64,000 nucleotides of DNA from Streptosporangium carneum (lineage in GTDB: Bacteria; Actinomycetota; Actinomycetes; Streptosporangiales; Streptosporangiaceae). Each line of letters starts with the position of its first letter. Position 1 is the first letter of the stretch. Location of the stretch: positions 63,384 to 127,383 of the forward strand of contig NZ_BSEV01000013.1 in NCBI RefSeq assembly GCF_027922005.1, in the 5' to 3' direction. The notes under the pieces are model-generated. The model was not told the DNA's origin, made no database searches, and saw nothing but the letters and a program-made list of their open reading frames with translations. Position numbers and translations under genes: made by a program. Positions 8,597-17,102 of the stretch are shown here, in pieces.

Positions 8597-9569
8597 GAGG
8601 CGTCTTCGCCGCGTCGGCCGGCGGGGACGACGCGGGGGAGGGATCTCGCGTCGCGTCGGCCGGCGGGGGAGAGGGCGTCTGCGTCGCGTCGGTCGGTGCG
8701 TCGGTCGGTGCGTCGGTCGGTGCGTCGGTCGGTGCGGGAGAAGGGGGCGGAGTCGTGCTCGGAGCCGCCCCCACGGTGATCGACCACGGCCGGGTGCCGG
8801 TGACGAAGGCGGCGACGCACAGGGCCGGCCACAGAACGGTCGTCAGCGGATCGGCCCAGCCGGGCAGGAACGGCAGCCCGTGCCAGGCGAGCGCGAAGAC
8901 CGCGTTGCCCGTGGCCAGCACGTGGGCGGAGCGGGACCGGGTGGCGAGCACCGCCGCGACCACGTCGACGGGGGCGGCCGGGAGGGGGCGCACCCTGAGC
9001 GATCGGACCATGAGCAGCGAGCCGACCGAGACGGCGGCGCCCAGGACCGTCCACACCAGCCCGGGCGACGGCCGTCCCGACAGGACGGTCTCGCCGAGGC
9101 CGGCCAGCACGCTCACCGCGCTCAGGATGACTCCGGCGGCGAGGAAACGGGACGCCAGGGGCGAGACGAGCCGGGGCGCAGCGCCCACCGCCGCGCCGGG
9201 GCCCGACGCCTGCCGGGACCCCAGGACCACCTCCGCGCCGAGCACACCCAGGAACCAGCCGGTGAACGGGCCGAGCGGCGACTCCTGCAGTATCCACAGG
9301 CCGGACATGGAGATCGCTTCGGGGAAGCCCCGGCCGTAGAGGCCGTAGAAGGCGGCGTAGGGGAAGGCGATCCCGGCCGTCAGCGCGGCGGAGCGCCACA
9401 TGCGGGTGAGCCGCAGGTAGTGCCGGACGACCGGCTCGTTGCCCGGGGTGACCGTCAGCGCCTGGCGTCCGGTGAACAGGCCGACGCGATGCGGGTGCAC
9501 CTCGCCGGACCAGCGCAGGGCCGCGACGACCGTCAGCACGACGGCGATGGCTGACGCGACCACGTTCAC
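8583..9569 (-). CDS. Hypothetical membrane protein with Pro/Asp/Thr-rich repeat tail
   Basis: A 328-residue protein with about six to seven hydrophobic segments (NVVASAIAVVLTVVAAL, LTAGIAFPYAAFYGLYG, LVWTVLGAAVSVGSLLMV, ALCVAAFVTG). The C-terminal ~70 residues are low complexity, with (TDAP)n repeats and SPPPADA-type repeats. The tail is encoded by a four-copy 12-bp tandem repeat at 8687-8734. The gene converges on glmS with a 14-bp overlap of 3' ends. No family recognised. Confidence 0.65.
   Translation of the reverse strand: MNVVASAIAVVLTVVAALRWSGEVHPHRVGLFTGRQALTVTPGNEPVVRHYLRLTRMWRSAALTAGIAFPYAAFYGLYGRGFPEAISMSGLWILQESPLGPFTGWFLGVLGAEVVLGSRQASGPGAAVGAAPRLVSPLASRFLAAGVILSAVSVLAGLGETVLSGRPSPGLVWTVLGAAVSVGSLLMVRSLRVRPLPAAPVDVVAAVLATRSRSAHVLATGNAVFALAWHGLPFLPGWADPLTTVLWPALCVAAFVTGTRPWSITVGAAPSTTPPPSPAPTDAPTDAPTDAPTDATQTPSPPPADATRDPSPASSPPADAAKTPPTRP
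8687..8734. repeat. 12-bp tandem repeat x4 inside a coding region
   Basis: CGTCGGTCGGTG repeats exactly at 8687, 8699, 8711 and 8723. On the minus strand it encodes the TDAP repeats of the membrane protein tail, so copy-number change keeps the frame. Confidence 0.85.
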
Positions 9570-9928
9570 ATCCTGTGCCGAGAAGATCTTGGGGCCCCCA
9601 CCATAGTGCTCCGCTCCGGGATGTTCACCGGGTCGGGCCGCCCGGCCGCGTCGCCGCTCGCCGTACCGGCGCTGTAGGCGGGGGCGGTGAGGGGACGCCG
9701 GGACGGGGGCGGCGTGTCGCCGTGTTTCCGCCTGTCCTCGCGGCGGAGGAAATGTCCACAGCCTGTGGATAACGTCTATGGATTACTGAAGCACAAAAAG
9801 GGGAAAGAGGGAAAATCTGGAGTGAACCGGCTCGGCCGCGGTGCCCATTCTTCCGTGAGACAGGCGGCGCGTCTTCCCGAACGGTGAATGCGGTGCACGA
9901 CTTGTACGGCGAGCGCGGAGAGACGTCC
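9570..9928. other. Intergenic region with an inverted pair of DnaA-box-like sequences
   Basis: No convincing gene. At 9753-9772 TGTCCACA is followed after 3 bp by TGTGGATAA; the latter is the exact complement of the classical DnaA box TTATCCACA. An A-rich patch follows (9780-9815). This region is the presumed promoter of the minus-strand membrane gene and faces the end of the gene at 9929. Confidence 0.4.
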
Positions 9929-10570
9929 TCAGGGGTGCGCCTCGGTCGCGGCGGGGACGGTCGCGGCGGGGACGGTCGCGGCGGGGACGGGCGCGAAGGA
10001 CGCGAGCGCGTCGACCAGCACCCGCTCGTCGAGCGTGGTCCGCGCGACGAGATGTGTGGCCACCAGCACGAAGACGCTGCGCGAACCGCCAGGGGACCAG
10101 TCCGCCGTCTCGGTGGCGAGAACCAGCTGGCGAAGGTCGTGCCCCGCCGCGTGTGTGAGCGCCTCCCTCAGGGCGACGGGGGGCCGTTCCTGTGTGAGGA
10201 GACCTTCCCCGGAGCTCGGCCGTTCGGAGGCGCCGGAGGGGCGTTCGGGGGCGAGGGCGGGGGAGAGGGGCCTCTGGGGGCGGGCGATGGCGTCATCCGC
10301 GACGAGCGGCTCGACGATCGTCTCGGCGCCCGCGTCCCGCAGTGTCCGCTCGGCGACCGCGCCGACTGTGACCTCCTTCGGCAGGCGCTCGCCGAGCACG
10401 ACGAGGTTGGCGCAGAAGCCGCCGATCGGGGGGCCGAGGAAGGCGACCAGTGCGCCGGGGGGTTCCACCATCACCCAGCCTTCGGGCGGCCGGACCACGA
10501 ACGGGCTCAGGCCGGGGAACGCCGCGTTGGGCCACCGGAGTGCCGGTCCCGTCGCCTCTACCCTTTTCAT
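9929..10570 (-). CDS. Putative Mog1/PsbP-fold (LpqN-like) protein downstream of secretion-cargo genes
   Basis: A 213-residue protein. The segment VVRPPEGWVMVEPPGALVAF, then NLVVLGERLP, then SRSVFVLVATHLV resembles Mog1/PsbP-like LpqN/LpqT-type proteins of actinobacteria. That is a pattern judgement, not a search result. No signal peptide is visible, so it is probably cytosolic and could be a chaperone. A proline/serine-rich linker separates the halves (residues ~95-130). The C-terminus has three PAATV repeats encoded by 15-bp units. It lies 115 bp after the cargo-like gene on the same strand and may belong to its operon. Confidence 0.55.
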   Translation of the reverse strand: MKRVEATGPALRWPNAAFPGLSPFVVRPPEGWVMVEPPGALVAFLGPPIGGFCANLVVLGERLPKEVTVGAVAERTLRDAGAETIVEPLVADDAIARPQRPLSPALAPERPSGASERPSSGEGLLTQERPPVALREALTHAAGHDLRQLVLATETADWSPGGSRSVFVLVATHLVARTTLDERVLVDALASFAPVPAATVPAATVPAATEAHP

Positions 10571-10665
10571 GCATATCTCGCAATCTGTTTTCTTTTTGTG
10601 AAACTACATGATCTCTCATGGTCTCTGTTATTTTTGTGGGGGTTTCGGGGGGTTTATGTCTCCTT

Positions 10666-10690
10666 CGTGAGAACCTCCGGCCTTCTCACG
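10666..10690 (-). terminator. Hairpin at the stop codon of the cargo-like gene
   Basis: CGTGAGAA (10666-10673) pairs with TTCTCACG (10683-10690) around a 9-base loop. The stem covers the stop codon of the minus-strand gene at 10686. It may terminate or attenuate transcription into the gene at 9929. Confidence 0.4.
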
Positions 10691-12089
10691 AGAAGAGTCC
10701 TCCAAGTGACTTGACGGCCTTGCCCGCCGCCTCGAGTCCGTCCTTCGCGTGATGGGCGATCTCGGGCACGTCGACCTCCCCGCCCACCCTCACCTTGAAC
10801 CCGAGCCCGAGGGCCGCCCCGAGACTCGCCGAGAACTTGAGCTTGCCTCCGTCGTAACCGGCCTGCATGCCGACCGATCCGCCGATCCCGGCCTGGCCCT
10901 CCATCCCCGCGGTCTGTTCGAAGCCCAGGGCGCCCAGCTTCTGCTCGATCCCGGCCTTCACCCCCGCGAACGCCTCGGCCTCGGCGCGCCCCTCGAAGCC
11001 GTGAGGGCCGCCGTGCAGGCCGAGGCCCCCGGACACCTCCGCGCCTCCAGCCCGGACGTCCACCTCCGTCCTCGCCTCGGCCGGGCCCACGTGCAGCTTG
11101 GCGTGCGCCTTCGCCTTCAGGGCGTACGCCTCGGCCGCGAAGTCGGCGGCGACGCCGTACCCGCCTCCCACCGCGCCGACGCCCCCGCTCGCCTTGTAGG
11201 AGGCGTGCCCGAGCGCGTACTCGGCCCCCAGCTCACCGGAGCGTCCCTTGGTCCTGGTCTCACCGCCCAGCAGCGACGCGTCCTTCTCGGCCGAGCCGTA
11301 CAGGAGCGAGAACAGGGGCGTGCGCGGGGAGAGACCGTTGCGGGCGAGCCTACGGCGCTCCTGCGCTGACAGGCCCGCTCCCTTGGTACGGCGTCGCCCC
11401 AGGTCGCGTGGGTCCCTGCTGAACACCTCGTCCTGAAGCCTCGGCCCGAACAGGACGTTCGTCGCACCGGATCCGGGAGCGCCTGGGGGCGAGGGCGGCG
11501 CCACCGAGGGCAGGGCCAGGGCCGCGCCCGCGCCGCGGCACGCGACGGCGAGGGCGCGCACCGCCCGTTCACGGGCCCGCTCGGCCTCCTCGTGCCGGTG
11601 CGCGGCCCTGCGGACGGCCTGCTCCGCCTCCTCGACCTCGTGCTCGGCGCGCACCAGGGCGGACCTGTCGACGGGAGCGGGGACCGCGCCGGCTGCGGTG
11701 GCCAGCGCCGCCGCCTTCTCCTGCCGCACGACCCCGGCCTGCTCCGCGGCGAGTTCGCGTCCGGCCTCCGCGAGTCTGTGCCTCGCGTCCTCGAGGACCT
11801 TGCGCGCCTCCTGCTCGGCCTCGACGGGCCCGGCGACGCGGTGGAGGGCGTCCGCGACCTCCTCGTGGGCGGTTCTGGCGAGGAGGAAAGCCTCGTGCAG
11901 TGCGGTGAGGACGGCCTGGAAGCGTTCCCCCGCCGGGCCGACGAGCACCCCCGCCGTTCCGGCCAGACCGTTCCTCGCGGTCAGCAGTCGTCGCGCGCCC
12001 CCGTCGAGCGCGTGCGCCCGCGCTCCGGCGTCGCGGGAGGCCCTGCGCAGGTCGTCGGCGACGGCGGGGTCGGCCGCTCTGTCGGGCAT
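10686..12089 (-). CDS. Large helical/glycine-rich protein resembling a T7SS or polymorphic-toxin-type cargo
   Basis: A 467-residue protein. Residues ~1-190 are Ala/Glu/Arg-rich and strongly helical with coiled-coil character (HEEAERARERAVRALAV), resembling the WXG/LXG-like N-terminal segments of actinobacterial type VII cargo. A short Pro/Gly linker (~195-215) follows. The C-terminal ~240 residues are a Gly/Ala-rich alternating region (ALGHASYKASGGVGAVGGGY, AKAHAKLHVGPAEARTEVDV) ending KAVKSLGGLFS. No signal peptide and no known toxin active site were recognised. The 83-codon gene upstream is only 4 bp away. Function unknown. Confidence 0.65.
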   Translation of the reverse strand: MPDRAADPAVADDLRRASRDAGARAHALDGGARRLLTARNGLAGTAGVLVGPAGERFQAVLTALHEAFLLARTAHEEVADALHRVAGPVEAEQEARKVLEDARHRLAEAGRELAAEQAGVVRQEKAAALATAAGAVPAPVDRSALVRAEHEVEEAEQAVRRAAHRHEEAERARERAVRALAVACRGAGAALALPSVAPPSPPGAPGSGATNVLFGPRLQDEVFSRDPRDLGRRRTKGAGLSAQERRRLARNGLSPRTPLFSLLYGSAEKDASLLGGETRTKGRSGELGAEYALGHASYKASGGVGAVGGGYGVAADFAAEAYALKAKAHAKLHVGPAEARTEVDVRAGGAEVSGGLGLHGGPHGFEGRAEAEAFAGVKAGIEQKLGALGFEQTAGMEGQAGIGGSVGMQAGYDGGKLKFSASLGAALGLGFKVRVGGEVDVPEIAHHAKDGLEAAGKAVKSLGGLFS

Positions 12090-12093
12090 CGGG

Positions 12094-12345
12094 TCACCCT
12101 CCGGCGAGCCGGAAGGCCAGCGCGGTCAGATCGGTCTGCCTGGCGGTCCGTTCGGCGACCTCGCCGAGCACCCTGAGGCAGGCGCTCCAGCGGACGTCGA
12201 ACTCCCGCACCGCGGCGTCGGCGGCGGCGTCGCCGGTCGGGGCGCTCGGGGCGCACGGGAAGGAGGTCGTCCCCGCCGCGTCGCGCAGACCGGCGACGAC
12301 GGTCGCCAGCCCCGTGGGGTCGGCCGCGATGCGATGTGCGTTCAT
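12094..12345 (-). CDS. Small WXG100/EspC-like protein, possible T7SS partner
   Basis: 83 residues starting MNAHRIAADPTGLATVVAGL, from the ATG at 12345. The C-terminal half (VREFDVRWSACLRVLGEVAE) looks like a single amphipathic helix with a W and spaced hydrophobics, as in small ESX-associated proteins. The stop is 4 bp before the start of the 467-residue gene, so the two are almost certainly co-translated. A longer upstream reading would overlap acpS antisense and is rejected. The family call is tentative. Confidence 0.55.
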   Translation of the reverse strand: MNAHRIAADPTGLATVVAGLRDAAGTTSFPCAPSAPTGDAAADAAVREFDVRWSACLRVLGEVAERTARQTDLTALAFRLAGG

Positions 12346-12489
12346 GGCTCCAGAGGCTAGGAGCGCGGGCCCGCCCCGCCTATGGGAAAGGTTTCCCATC
12401 GCGCCCATCACCGGTCGTGCTGGGGTGCCGGGGCGGCGGGGCTTTTCGCCTGTGGTGAGGGGACGTGGTCGCAGGACTAACCTGGAGCC

Positions 12490-12840
12490 GTGATCGTGGG
12501 CATCGGGGTCGACGTCGTGGACGTGGCCCGGTTCGAGGCGACGCTGGAGCGGACCCCCGCCCTGCGGGCGCGGCTGTTCACCGAGACCGAGCGGGCTCTG
12601 GCCGTCCAGTCCCTGGCCGCGCGGTTCGCGGCGAAGGAGGCGGTCGCCAAGGCGCTCGGCGCGCCGCCCGGCCTGGCCCACCTGGACGCCGAGGTGCGCA
12701 ACGGCGAGTACGGCAAGCCGGAGCTGCACGTCAGCGGCCGGGTCGCGGAGGTCGCCGCGACCCTCGGCGTGACCCGGTGGCACGTCTCGCTGACCCACGA
12801 CGGAGGCATGGCCGTCGCCTACGTGATCGCCGAAGGTTGA
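12490..12840 (+). CDS. acpS: Holo-[acyl-carrier-protein] synthase
   Basis: 116 residues from a GTG at 12490. It carries [20 protein letters not shown], the Asp-containing Mg-binding motif, and [13 protein letters not shown], the second conserved block of AcpS-type phosphopantetheinyl transferases. It transfers 4'-phosphopantetheine from CoA to apo-ACP. It begins the plus-strand core block; nnr follows after a repeat-filled 303-bp gap, so separate promoters are likely. Confidence 0.95.
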   Translation: MIVGIGVDVVDVARFEATLERTPALRARLFTETERALAVQSLAARFAAKEAVAKALGAPPGLAHLDAEVRNGEYGKPELHVSGRVAEVAATLGVTRWHVSLTHDGGMAVAYVIAEG

Positions 12841-12930
12841 TCGCCCAGCGCGACGAGCGGAAAAGGTGCCGGGTCGCACGCCGTTCACAGGCGCCGACCA
12901 CGCCCGCGCCGGCACTCGCCGCACCGGCGC

Positions 12931-13093
12931 GGTGGAACGTCCGACAGGGTGAGGGTGTGGCGGTGGGGCTCACCGGTCGTGCGGGGGTCGGTGGAACGTC
13001 CGACACGGTGAGGGTGTGTGAGGGCGGCGGTGGGGTGTCGGTTGTGCGGGGGTCGGTGGAACGTCCGACACGGTGAGGGTGTGTGAGGGCGTC
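12931..13093. repeat. Three intergenic copies of a ~30-40 bp repeat between acpS and nnr
   Basis: The core GGTGGAACGTCCGACA followed by (C/G)GGTGAGGGTGTG starts at 12931, 12990 and 13055. The spacings are 59 and 65 bp, and copies 2 and 3 extend through TGTGAGGGCG. Within each copy GTCGG and CCGAC can pair, so each can form a small hairpin. The repeats fill most of the 12841-13143 gap, which holds no other gene. They look like an intergenic repeat family or amplified promoter-distal element. Confidence 0.8.
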
Positions 13094-13143
13094 GGTTGTG
13101 CCGGGGCATGTGCGGGTGATCGGCGGGGGATAGCGTCGGACCC

Positions 13144-14691
13144 ATGTTGAGCGCATACACCTCCGATCAGATCAGGGCGGCAGAGGCGACTCTGATGGCG
13201 AAGCTGCCCGAAGGCACGCTCATGGACCGGGCCGCCACCGGGCTCGCCGTGGCCTGCGCCGCGATGCTCGACGGCGTGTACGGCTCGCGCGTCGTGCTGC
13301 TGGTCGGCTCGGGCGACAACGGGGGCGACGCCCTGTACGCCGGAGCGCGTCTGGCCGCCAGGGGGGCCAGGGTCGAGGCGGTCCTCGCCGGGGCCCGGGT
13401 CCACGAGGCCGGGCTGGCCGCCCTGCGGCGGGCGGGGGGCCGCGTCACGGACATCCGCGCCGCCGCGTCCGCGAACGGCGGGGACGCCGCGCGTCTCGCG
13501 GCCGTGTCCGGGGATGGGTGGGAGACGGCGGTGCGCGCGCTTCTCCAGGCGGCGGACCTCGTCGTGGACGGCCTGGTCGGCATCGGCGGCGCCGGGGCGC
13601 TGCGCGAGCCGTACGCCACCCTCGTGGGGCTGACCCACGACGCGCCCTGCGAGGTGGTCGCGGTCGACGTGCCGAGCGGGGTCGACGCCGCCGGCGGGCG
13701 GGTGGAGGGAAACGCGGTCAGGGCGGACGTCACGATCACCTTCGGCGCGTACAAGGTCGGGCTGCTCGTGGCCCCCGGCGCCCAGTACGCGGGACGGGTC
13801 GAGCTTGTCGACATCGGGCTCGGGCCGTACGTCCCCGAGCCGGAGGCGACCGCGCTGACCGGCGCGGACGTGGCGCCCCTGCTGCCGAGGCCGGACGCGC
13901 GCTCGGACAAGTACAGCAGGGGCGTGGTCGGCGTGGCCGCGGGAAGCCACCGCTACACCGGAGCCGCGGTGCTGGCCGTCGGCGGGGCGGTCAGGGCGGG
14001 GGCGGGCATGGTCCGCTACGCGGGAGTCGCGGAACCCGTCGCGCAGGTGCGCGCCCGCTGGCCGGAAGCCGTGATCACGGAGCTGGAGCCGGGGCAGGGG
14101 GTCGACGAGGTCGGCCGGGTGCAGGCGTGGGTGCTCGGCCCCGGCCTCGGCACCGACTCCGAGGCCCTGGCGCTCGCCCGTTCGGTGCTGGCGAGCGACG
14201 TCCCCGTGCTCGTCGACGCCGACGCGCTGACGCTGGTCTCCCAGGACAGGTCGCTGCTTCGCCGCGCCGCGCCGACGTTGGTCACCCCGCACGCGGGGGA
14301 GCTGTCGCGCCTGCTGGGGACGCCCAGGGCCACGATCGAGGCCGACGGTCTGGAGCACGCGCGGCGGGCCGCGTCCGAGCTGGGCGTGACGGTGCTGCTC
14401 AAGGGCTCCACCACGCTGGTCGCCGAGGAGGGACTGCCGGTCAGGGTCAACCTCACCGGAAGCCCGTGGCTGGCCACCGCGGGCACCGGCGACGTCCTGG
14501 CCGGGATCGCGGGCACGCTTCTCGCCGCCGGGCTCAGCGCGTACGACGCGGCCTCCTGCGCCGCCCACCTGCACGGAATCGCGGGCGGAGACGGCCCGCT
14601 GTCCGCCTGGGACGTCCTGGAGGCGGTCCCCGACGTCATGAGGTCGGTCACCGGCCGCCACCGGGGCGGCAGTCGCGCCAAGCGCCGCTGA
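13144..14691 (+). CDS. nnr: Bifunctional NAD(P)H-hydrate epimerase / ADP-dependent (S)-NAD(P)H-hydrate dehydratase
   Basis: A 515-residue fusion that repairs hydrated NAD(P)H. The N-terminal YjeF_N epimerase domain (~1-215) has VVLLVGSGDNGGDALYAGA and VAVDVPSGVDA. The C-terminal carbohydrate-kinase-like dehydratase domain (~225-500) has AVLAVGGAVRAGAGMVRYAG, DADALTLV and the catalytic ATAGTGDVLAGIAG. Alr follows 72 bp later, the usual actinobacterial order acpS-nnr-alr. Confidence 0.96.
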   Translation: MLSAYTSDQIRAAEATLMAKLPEGTLMDRAATGLAVACAAMLDGVYGSRVVLLVGSGDNGGDALYAGARLAARGARVEAVLAGARVHEAGLAALRRAGGRVTDIRAAASANGGDAARLAAVSGDGWETAVRALLQAADLVVDGLVGIGGAGALREPYATLVGLTHDAPCEVVAVDVPSGVDAAGGRVEGNAVRADVTITFGAYKVGLLVAPGAQYAGRVELVDIGLGPYVPEPEATALTGADVAPLLPRPDARSDKYSRGVVGVAAGSHRYTGAAVLAVGGAVRAGAGMVRYAGVAEPVAQVRARWPEAVITELEPGQGVDEVGRVQAWVLGPGLGTDSEALALARSVLASDVPVLVDADALTLVSQDRSLLRRAAPTLVTPHAGELSRLLGTPRATIEADGLEHARRAASELGVTVLLKGSTTLVAEEGLPVRVNLTGSPWLATAGTGDVLAGIAGTLLAAGLSAYDAASCAAHLHGIAGGDGPLSAWDVLEAVPDVMRSVTGRHRGGSRAKRR

Positions 14692-14763
14692 CCAGGGCGC
14701 GATCGCGGCCTCCGGAGCATGGCGTCGGCACGGGTGAGAGCTCTGAGCTGCGAGACTGGGGAA

Positions 14764-15891
14764 ATGAGTTTTTCGATGACCCCAGCGGAGGCGCGGGTTG
14801 ACCTCTCGGCGATCAGGGAGAACGTGGCGCTTCTCAGAGAGCGCTCTCCCGGTGCCGAGACCATGGCCGTGCTCAAGGCCGACGCCTACGGGCACGGCCT
14901 GGTCGCCTCCGCCGGAGCCTGCCTCGAGGGGGGCGCGACCCGGTTCGGCACCGCCTACATCCGCGAGGCGCTGAAGTTGCGGGCCGGGGGAGTCACCGCG
15001 CCGGTCCTCTCGTGGATCATTCCGCCCGGCGAGCCGCTCGACGAGGCGATCGCCCAGGACGTGGAGCTGTCGGCGGGGGCCGAGTGGCTGGTGGACGCGA
15101 TCGCCGAGGCGGCCGGCCGTACGGGCAGGACCGCCAGGGTGCACCTGAAGGTGGACACCGGCTTCTCGCGGGGCGGCGCGCCGATCGCCGACTGGCGCGC
15201 GCTTGTGGACCGTGCCATGTCCCGGCAGGCCGAGGGGACGATCGAGATCGTCGGGCTCTGGTCGCACCTCGCCTGCGCCGACATCCCGGGGCATCCCGCC
15301 ACCGAGACGCAGCTGGGCGTCTTCGACGAGGCGCTGGCCATCGCGGAGAAGGCGGGCGCGGCGGGGTCGCACGTGATCCGGCACATCGCCAACTCCGCGG
15401 CGACGCTGCTGCTGCCGCACGCGCGCTACGACATGGTCCGTCCCGGTCTCGCGGTCTTCGGCCTGAGCCCCGTGCCGGAGCTCGGGGACTTCGGGCTCCG
15501 TCCCGCGATGACGCTGACGGCGCGGATCGCGCTGGCCAGGAGGGTGGCGGCGGGGTCCGGCGTGTCCTACGGGCACCTGTACGTCACCGAGCGCGAGACC
15601 ACGCTCGGCCTGGTCCCTCTCGGATACGCCGACGGCGTCCTGCGGCACGCGACCGACAGGGTCGAGGTGCTGGCCGGGGGCCGCAGGCGGCGGATCGCCG
15701 GGCGGGTCTGCATGGACCAGTTCATGATCGACGTGGGAGACGACCCGCTGGCCGAGGGCGACGAGGTGATCCTGTTCGGCGACGGGGCACAGGGTGAGCC
15801 GACCGCGCAGGAATGGGCGGATTCCCTTGGCACGATCACCCATGAGATCGTGACCAGGATCGGTTCGCGGGTTCCACGCGTTCACCGGTGA
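14764..15891 (+). CDS. alr: Alanine racemase
   Basis: 375 residues from the ATG at 14764 (MSFSMTPAEARVDLSAI); a start 45 bases upstream is less consistent with the family N-terminus. The PLP lysine lies in AVLKADAYGHG. The second catalytic residue is the Tyr of SGVSYGHLY, and the carboxylate-binding region is GRVCMDQFMIDVG. The enzyme makes D-alanine for peptidoglycan. The downstream hydrolase begins 20 bp later, suggesting co-transcription. Confidence 0.96.
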   Translation: MSFSMTPAEARVDLSAIRENVALLRERSPGAETMAVLKADAYGHGLVASAGACLEGGATRFGTAYIREALKLRAGGVTAPVLSWIIPPGEPLDEAIAQDVELSAGAEWLVDAIAEAAGRTGRTARVHLKVDTGFSRGGAPIADWRALVDRAMSRQAEGTIEIVGLWSHLACADIPGHPATETQLGVFDEALAIAEKAGAAGSHVIRHIANSAATLLLPHARYDMVRPGLAVFGLSPVPELGDFGLRPAMTLTARIALARRVAAGSGVSYGHLYVTERETTLGLVPLGYADGVLRHATDRVEVLAGGRRRRIAGRVCMDQFMIDVGDDPLAEGDEVILFGDGAQGEPTAQEWADSLGTITHEIVTRIGSRVPRVHR

Positions 15892-15911
15892 GAGGCATCT
15901 CAGGGGGGCGA

Positions 15912-17078
15912 ATGAGCACTACTGCACGGCGCAAGGTCGGCATCGCGGGAGCCATCGTCGGCGCGGCGTCCGCCGGCGTGGCCGCGGCGGCCCTCGCCAA
16001 GCGGTACGCCGTCGGCCGCATCAGGCTCCGTCCCGACCTGGAGATGAGCGAGCCGCTGGGCGAGCTGCGCGGCAGGCAGGCCACGGTCACCACCTCGGAC
16101 GGCGTCTCCCTCTACGCGGAGGTCGACGGCCCGGAGGACGCCCCGCTGACCGTGGTCCTGTGCCACGGCTACACCCTCAACCTGGACTCCTGGCACTACC
16201 AGCGGCGCGACCTGCGCGACTCCTACCGCCTGGTGCTGTGGGACCAGCGTTCCCACGGGCGTTCGCCCCGCACCGCCACGGAGGACTCCGTGATCGACCG
16301 CCTCGGCGACGACCTGGCCGAGGTGATCGAGGCGCTGGTGCCGGGCCCGTGCGTGGTGGTCGGCCACTCCATGGGCGGCATGACGATCATGGCGCTCGCG
16401 GACCGGAGGCCTGAGCTGTTCGGTGAGCGGATCAGGGGCGTCGCGCTGATCTCCACCTCGGCGGGCAAGCTGGCCGAGATCTCCCTGGGGCTGCCCGCCC
16501 TGCTGTCGAAGGCGGTGCACAAGGTCACGCCGGGCACGGTGTCCATCCTGAGCCGGGGCGGCGCGCTGGTCGACAAGGGGCGCCAGGCGGGCAACGACGT
16601 GGCCTTCCTGATCCTGCGTCACCTGGGCTTCGGCGACCCCAAGAACGTCAGCCCCACGGTGGTCGACTTCGCCGAGTCGATGATCCGCTCCACGCCGTTC
16701 GAGGTGATCGCCGACTTCTACCCCGCGCTGATGTCGCACGACAAGCTGAGCGCGCTGGGCGTCCTGGACGACGTGCCCACCTCCATCATCGTCGGCGACA
16801 AGGACTGGCTGACGCCGGTCGAGCACAGCAGGGCGATGGCCGCGGCGCTGCCGCGCGCCCAGCTCACCGAGGTGCCCGGCACCTCGCACCTGATCCAGCT
16901 CGAACGTCCGACCGTCGTCAACGACGCGCTGAGGGACCTGCTCAAGCGGGCGACGACCGAGGCGACCGGGTCCGCGACGGAGCCGGCGGAGCCTTCGGAG
17001 AGACTGGCGGAAGGACCGGTGGAAGGATCGGCGGCGGAGCCTTCCGCGGGTCCCGTGGAGGGGCCGGCGGAGCAGTGA
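15912..17078 (+). CDS. Alpha/beta hydrolase with an N-terminal membrane-proximal segment
   Basis: 388 residues from the ATG at 15912, preceded by a GGGGGG ribosome site. An N-terminal hydrophobic helix (VGIAGAIVGAASAGVAAAAL) suggests an anchor or signal. The fold is marked by VVLCHGYTLNLDSWHYQ (oxyanion region), the nucleophile elbow VVGHSMGGMTIMA, Asp in IIVGDKDWLTPVEHS and His in VPGTSHLIQLERP. The last ~35 residues are an acidic Glu/Pro/Gly repeat tail (EGPVEG-like). Conserved between alr and tsaE in actinomycetes; substrate unknown. Confidence 0.87.
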   Translation: MSTTARRKVGIAGAIVGAASAGVAAAALAKRYAVGRIRLRPDLEMSEPLGELRGRQATVTTSDGVSLYAEVDGPEDAPLTVVLCHGYTLNLDSWHYQRRDLRDSYRLVLWDQRSHGRSPRTATEDSVIDRLGDDLAEVIEALVPGPCVVVGHSMGGMTIMALADRRPELFGERIRGVALISTSAGKLAEISLGLPALLSKAVHKVTPGTVSILSRGGALVDKGRQAGNDVAFLILRHLGFGDPKNVSPTVVDFAESMIRSTPFEVIADFYPALMSHDKLSALGVLDDVPTSIIVGDKDWLTPVEHSRAMAAALPRAQLTEVPGTSHLIQLERPTVVNDALRDLLKRATTEATGSATEPAEPSERLAEGPVEGSAAEPSAGPVEGPAEQ

Positions 17079-17102
17079 GACATCGGCAGGAGTGACACAG
17101 CA

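Noticed and set aside
12970-15885. 971-codon minus-strand frame antisense to nnr and alr
   Set aside because: A high-GC shadow frame with Arg/Pro/Asp-rich composition over two clearly coding plus-strand genes.
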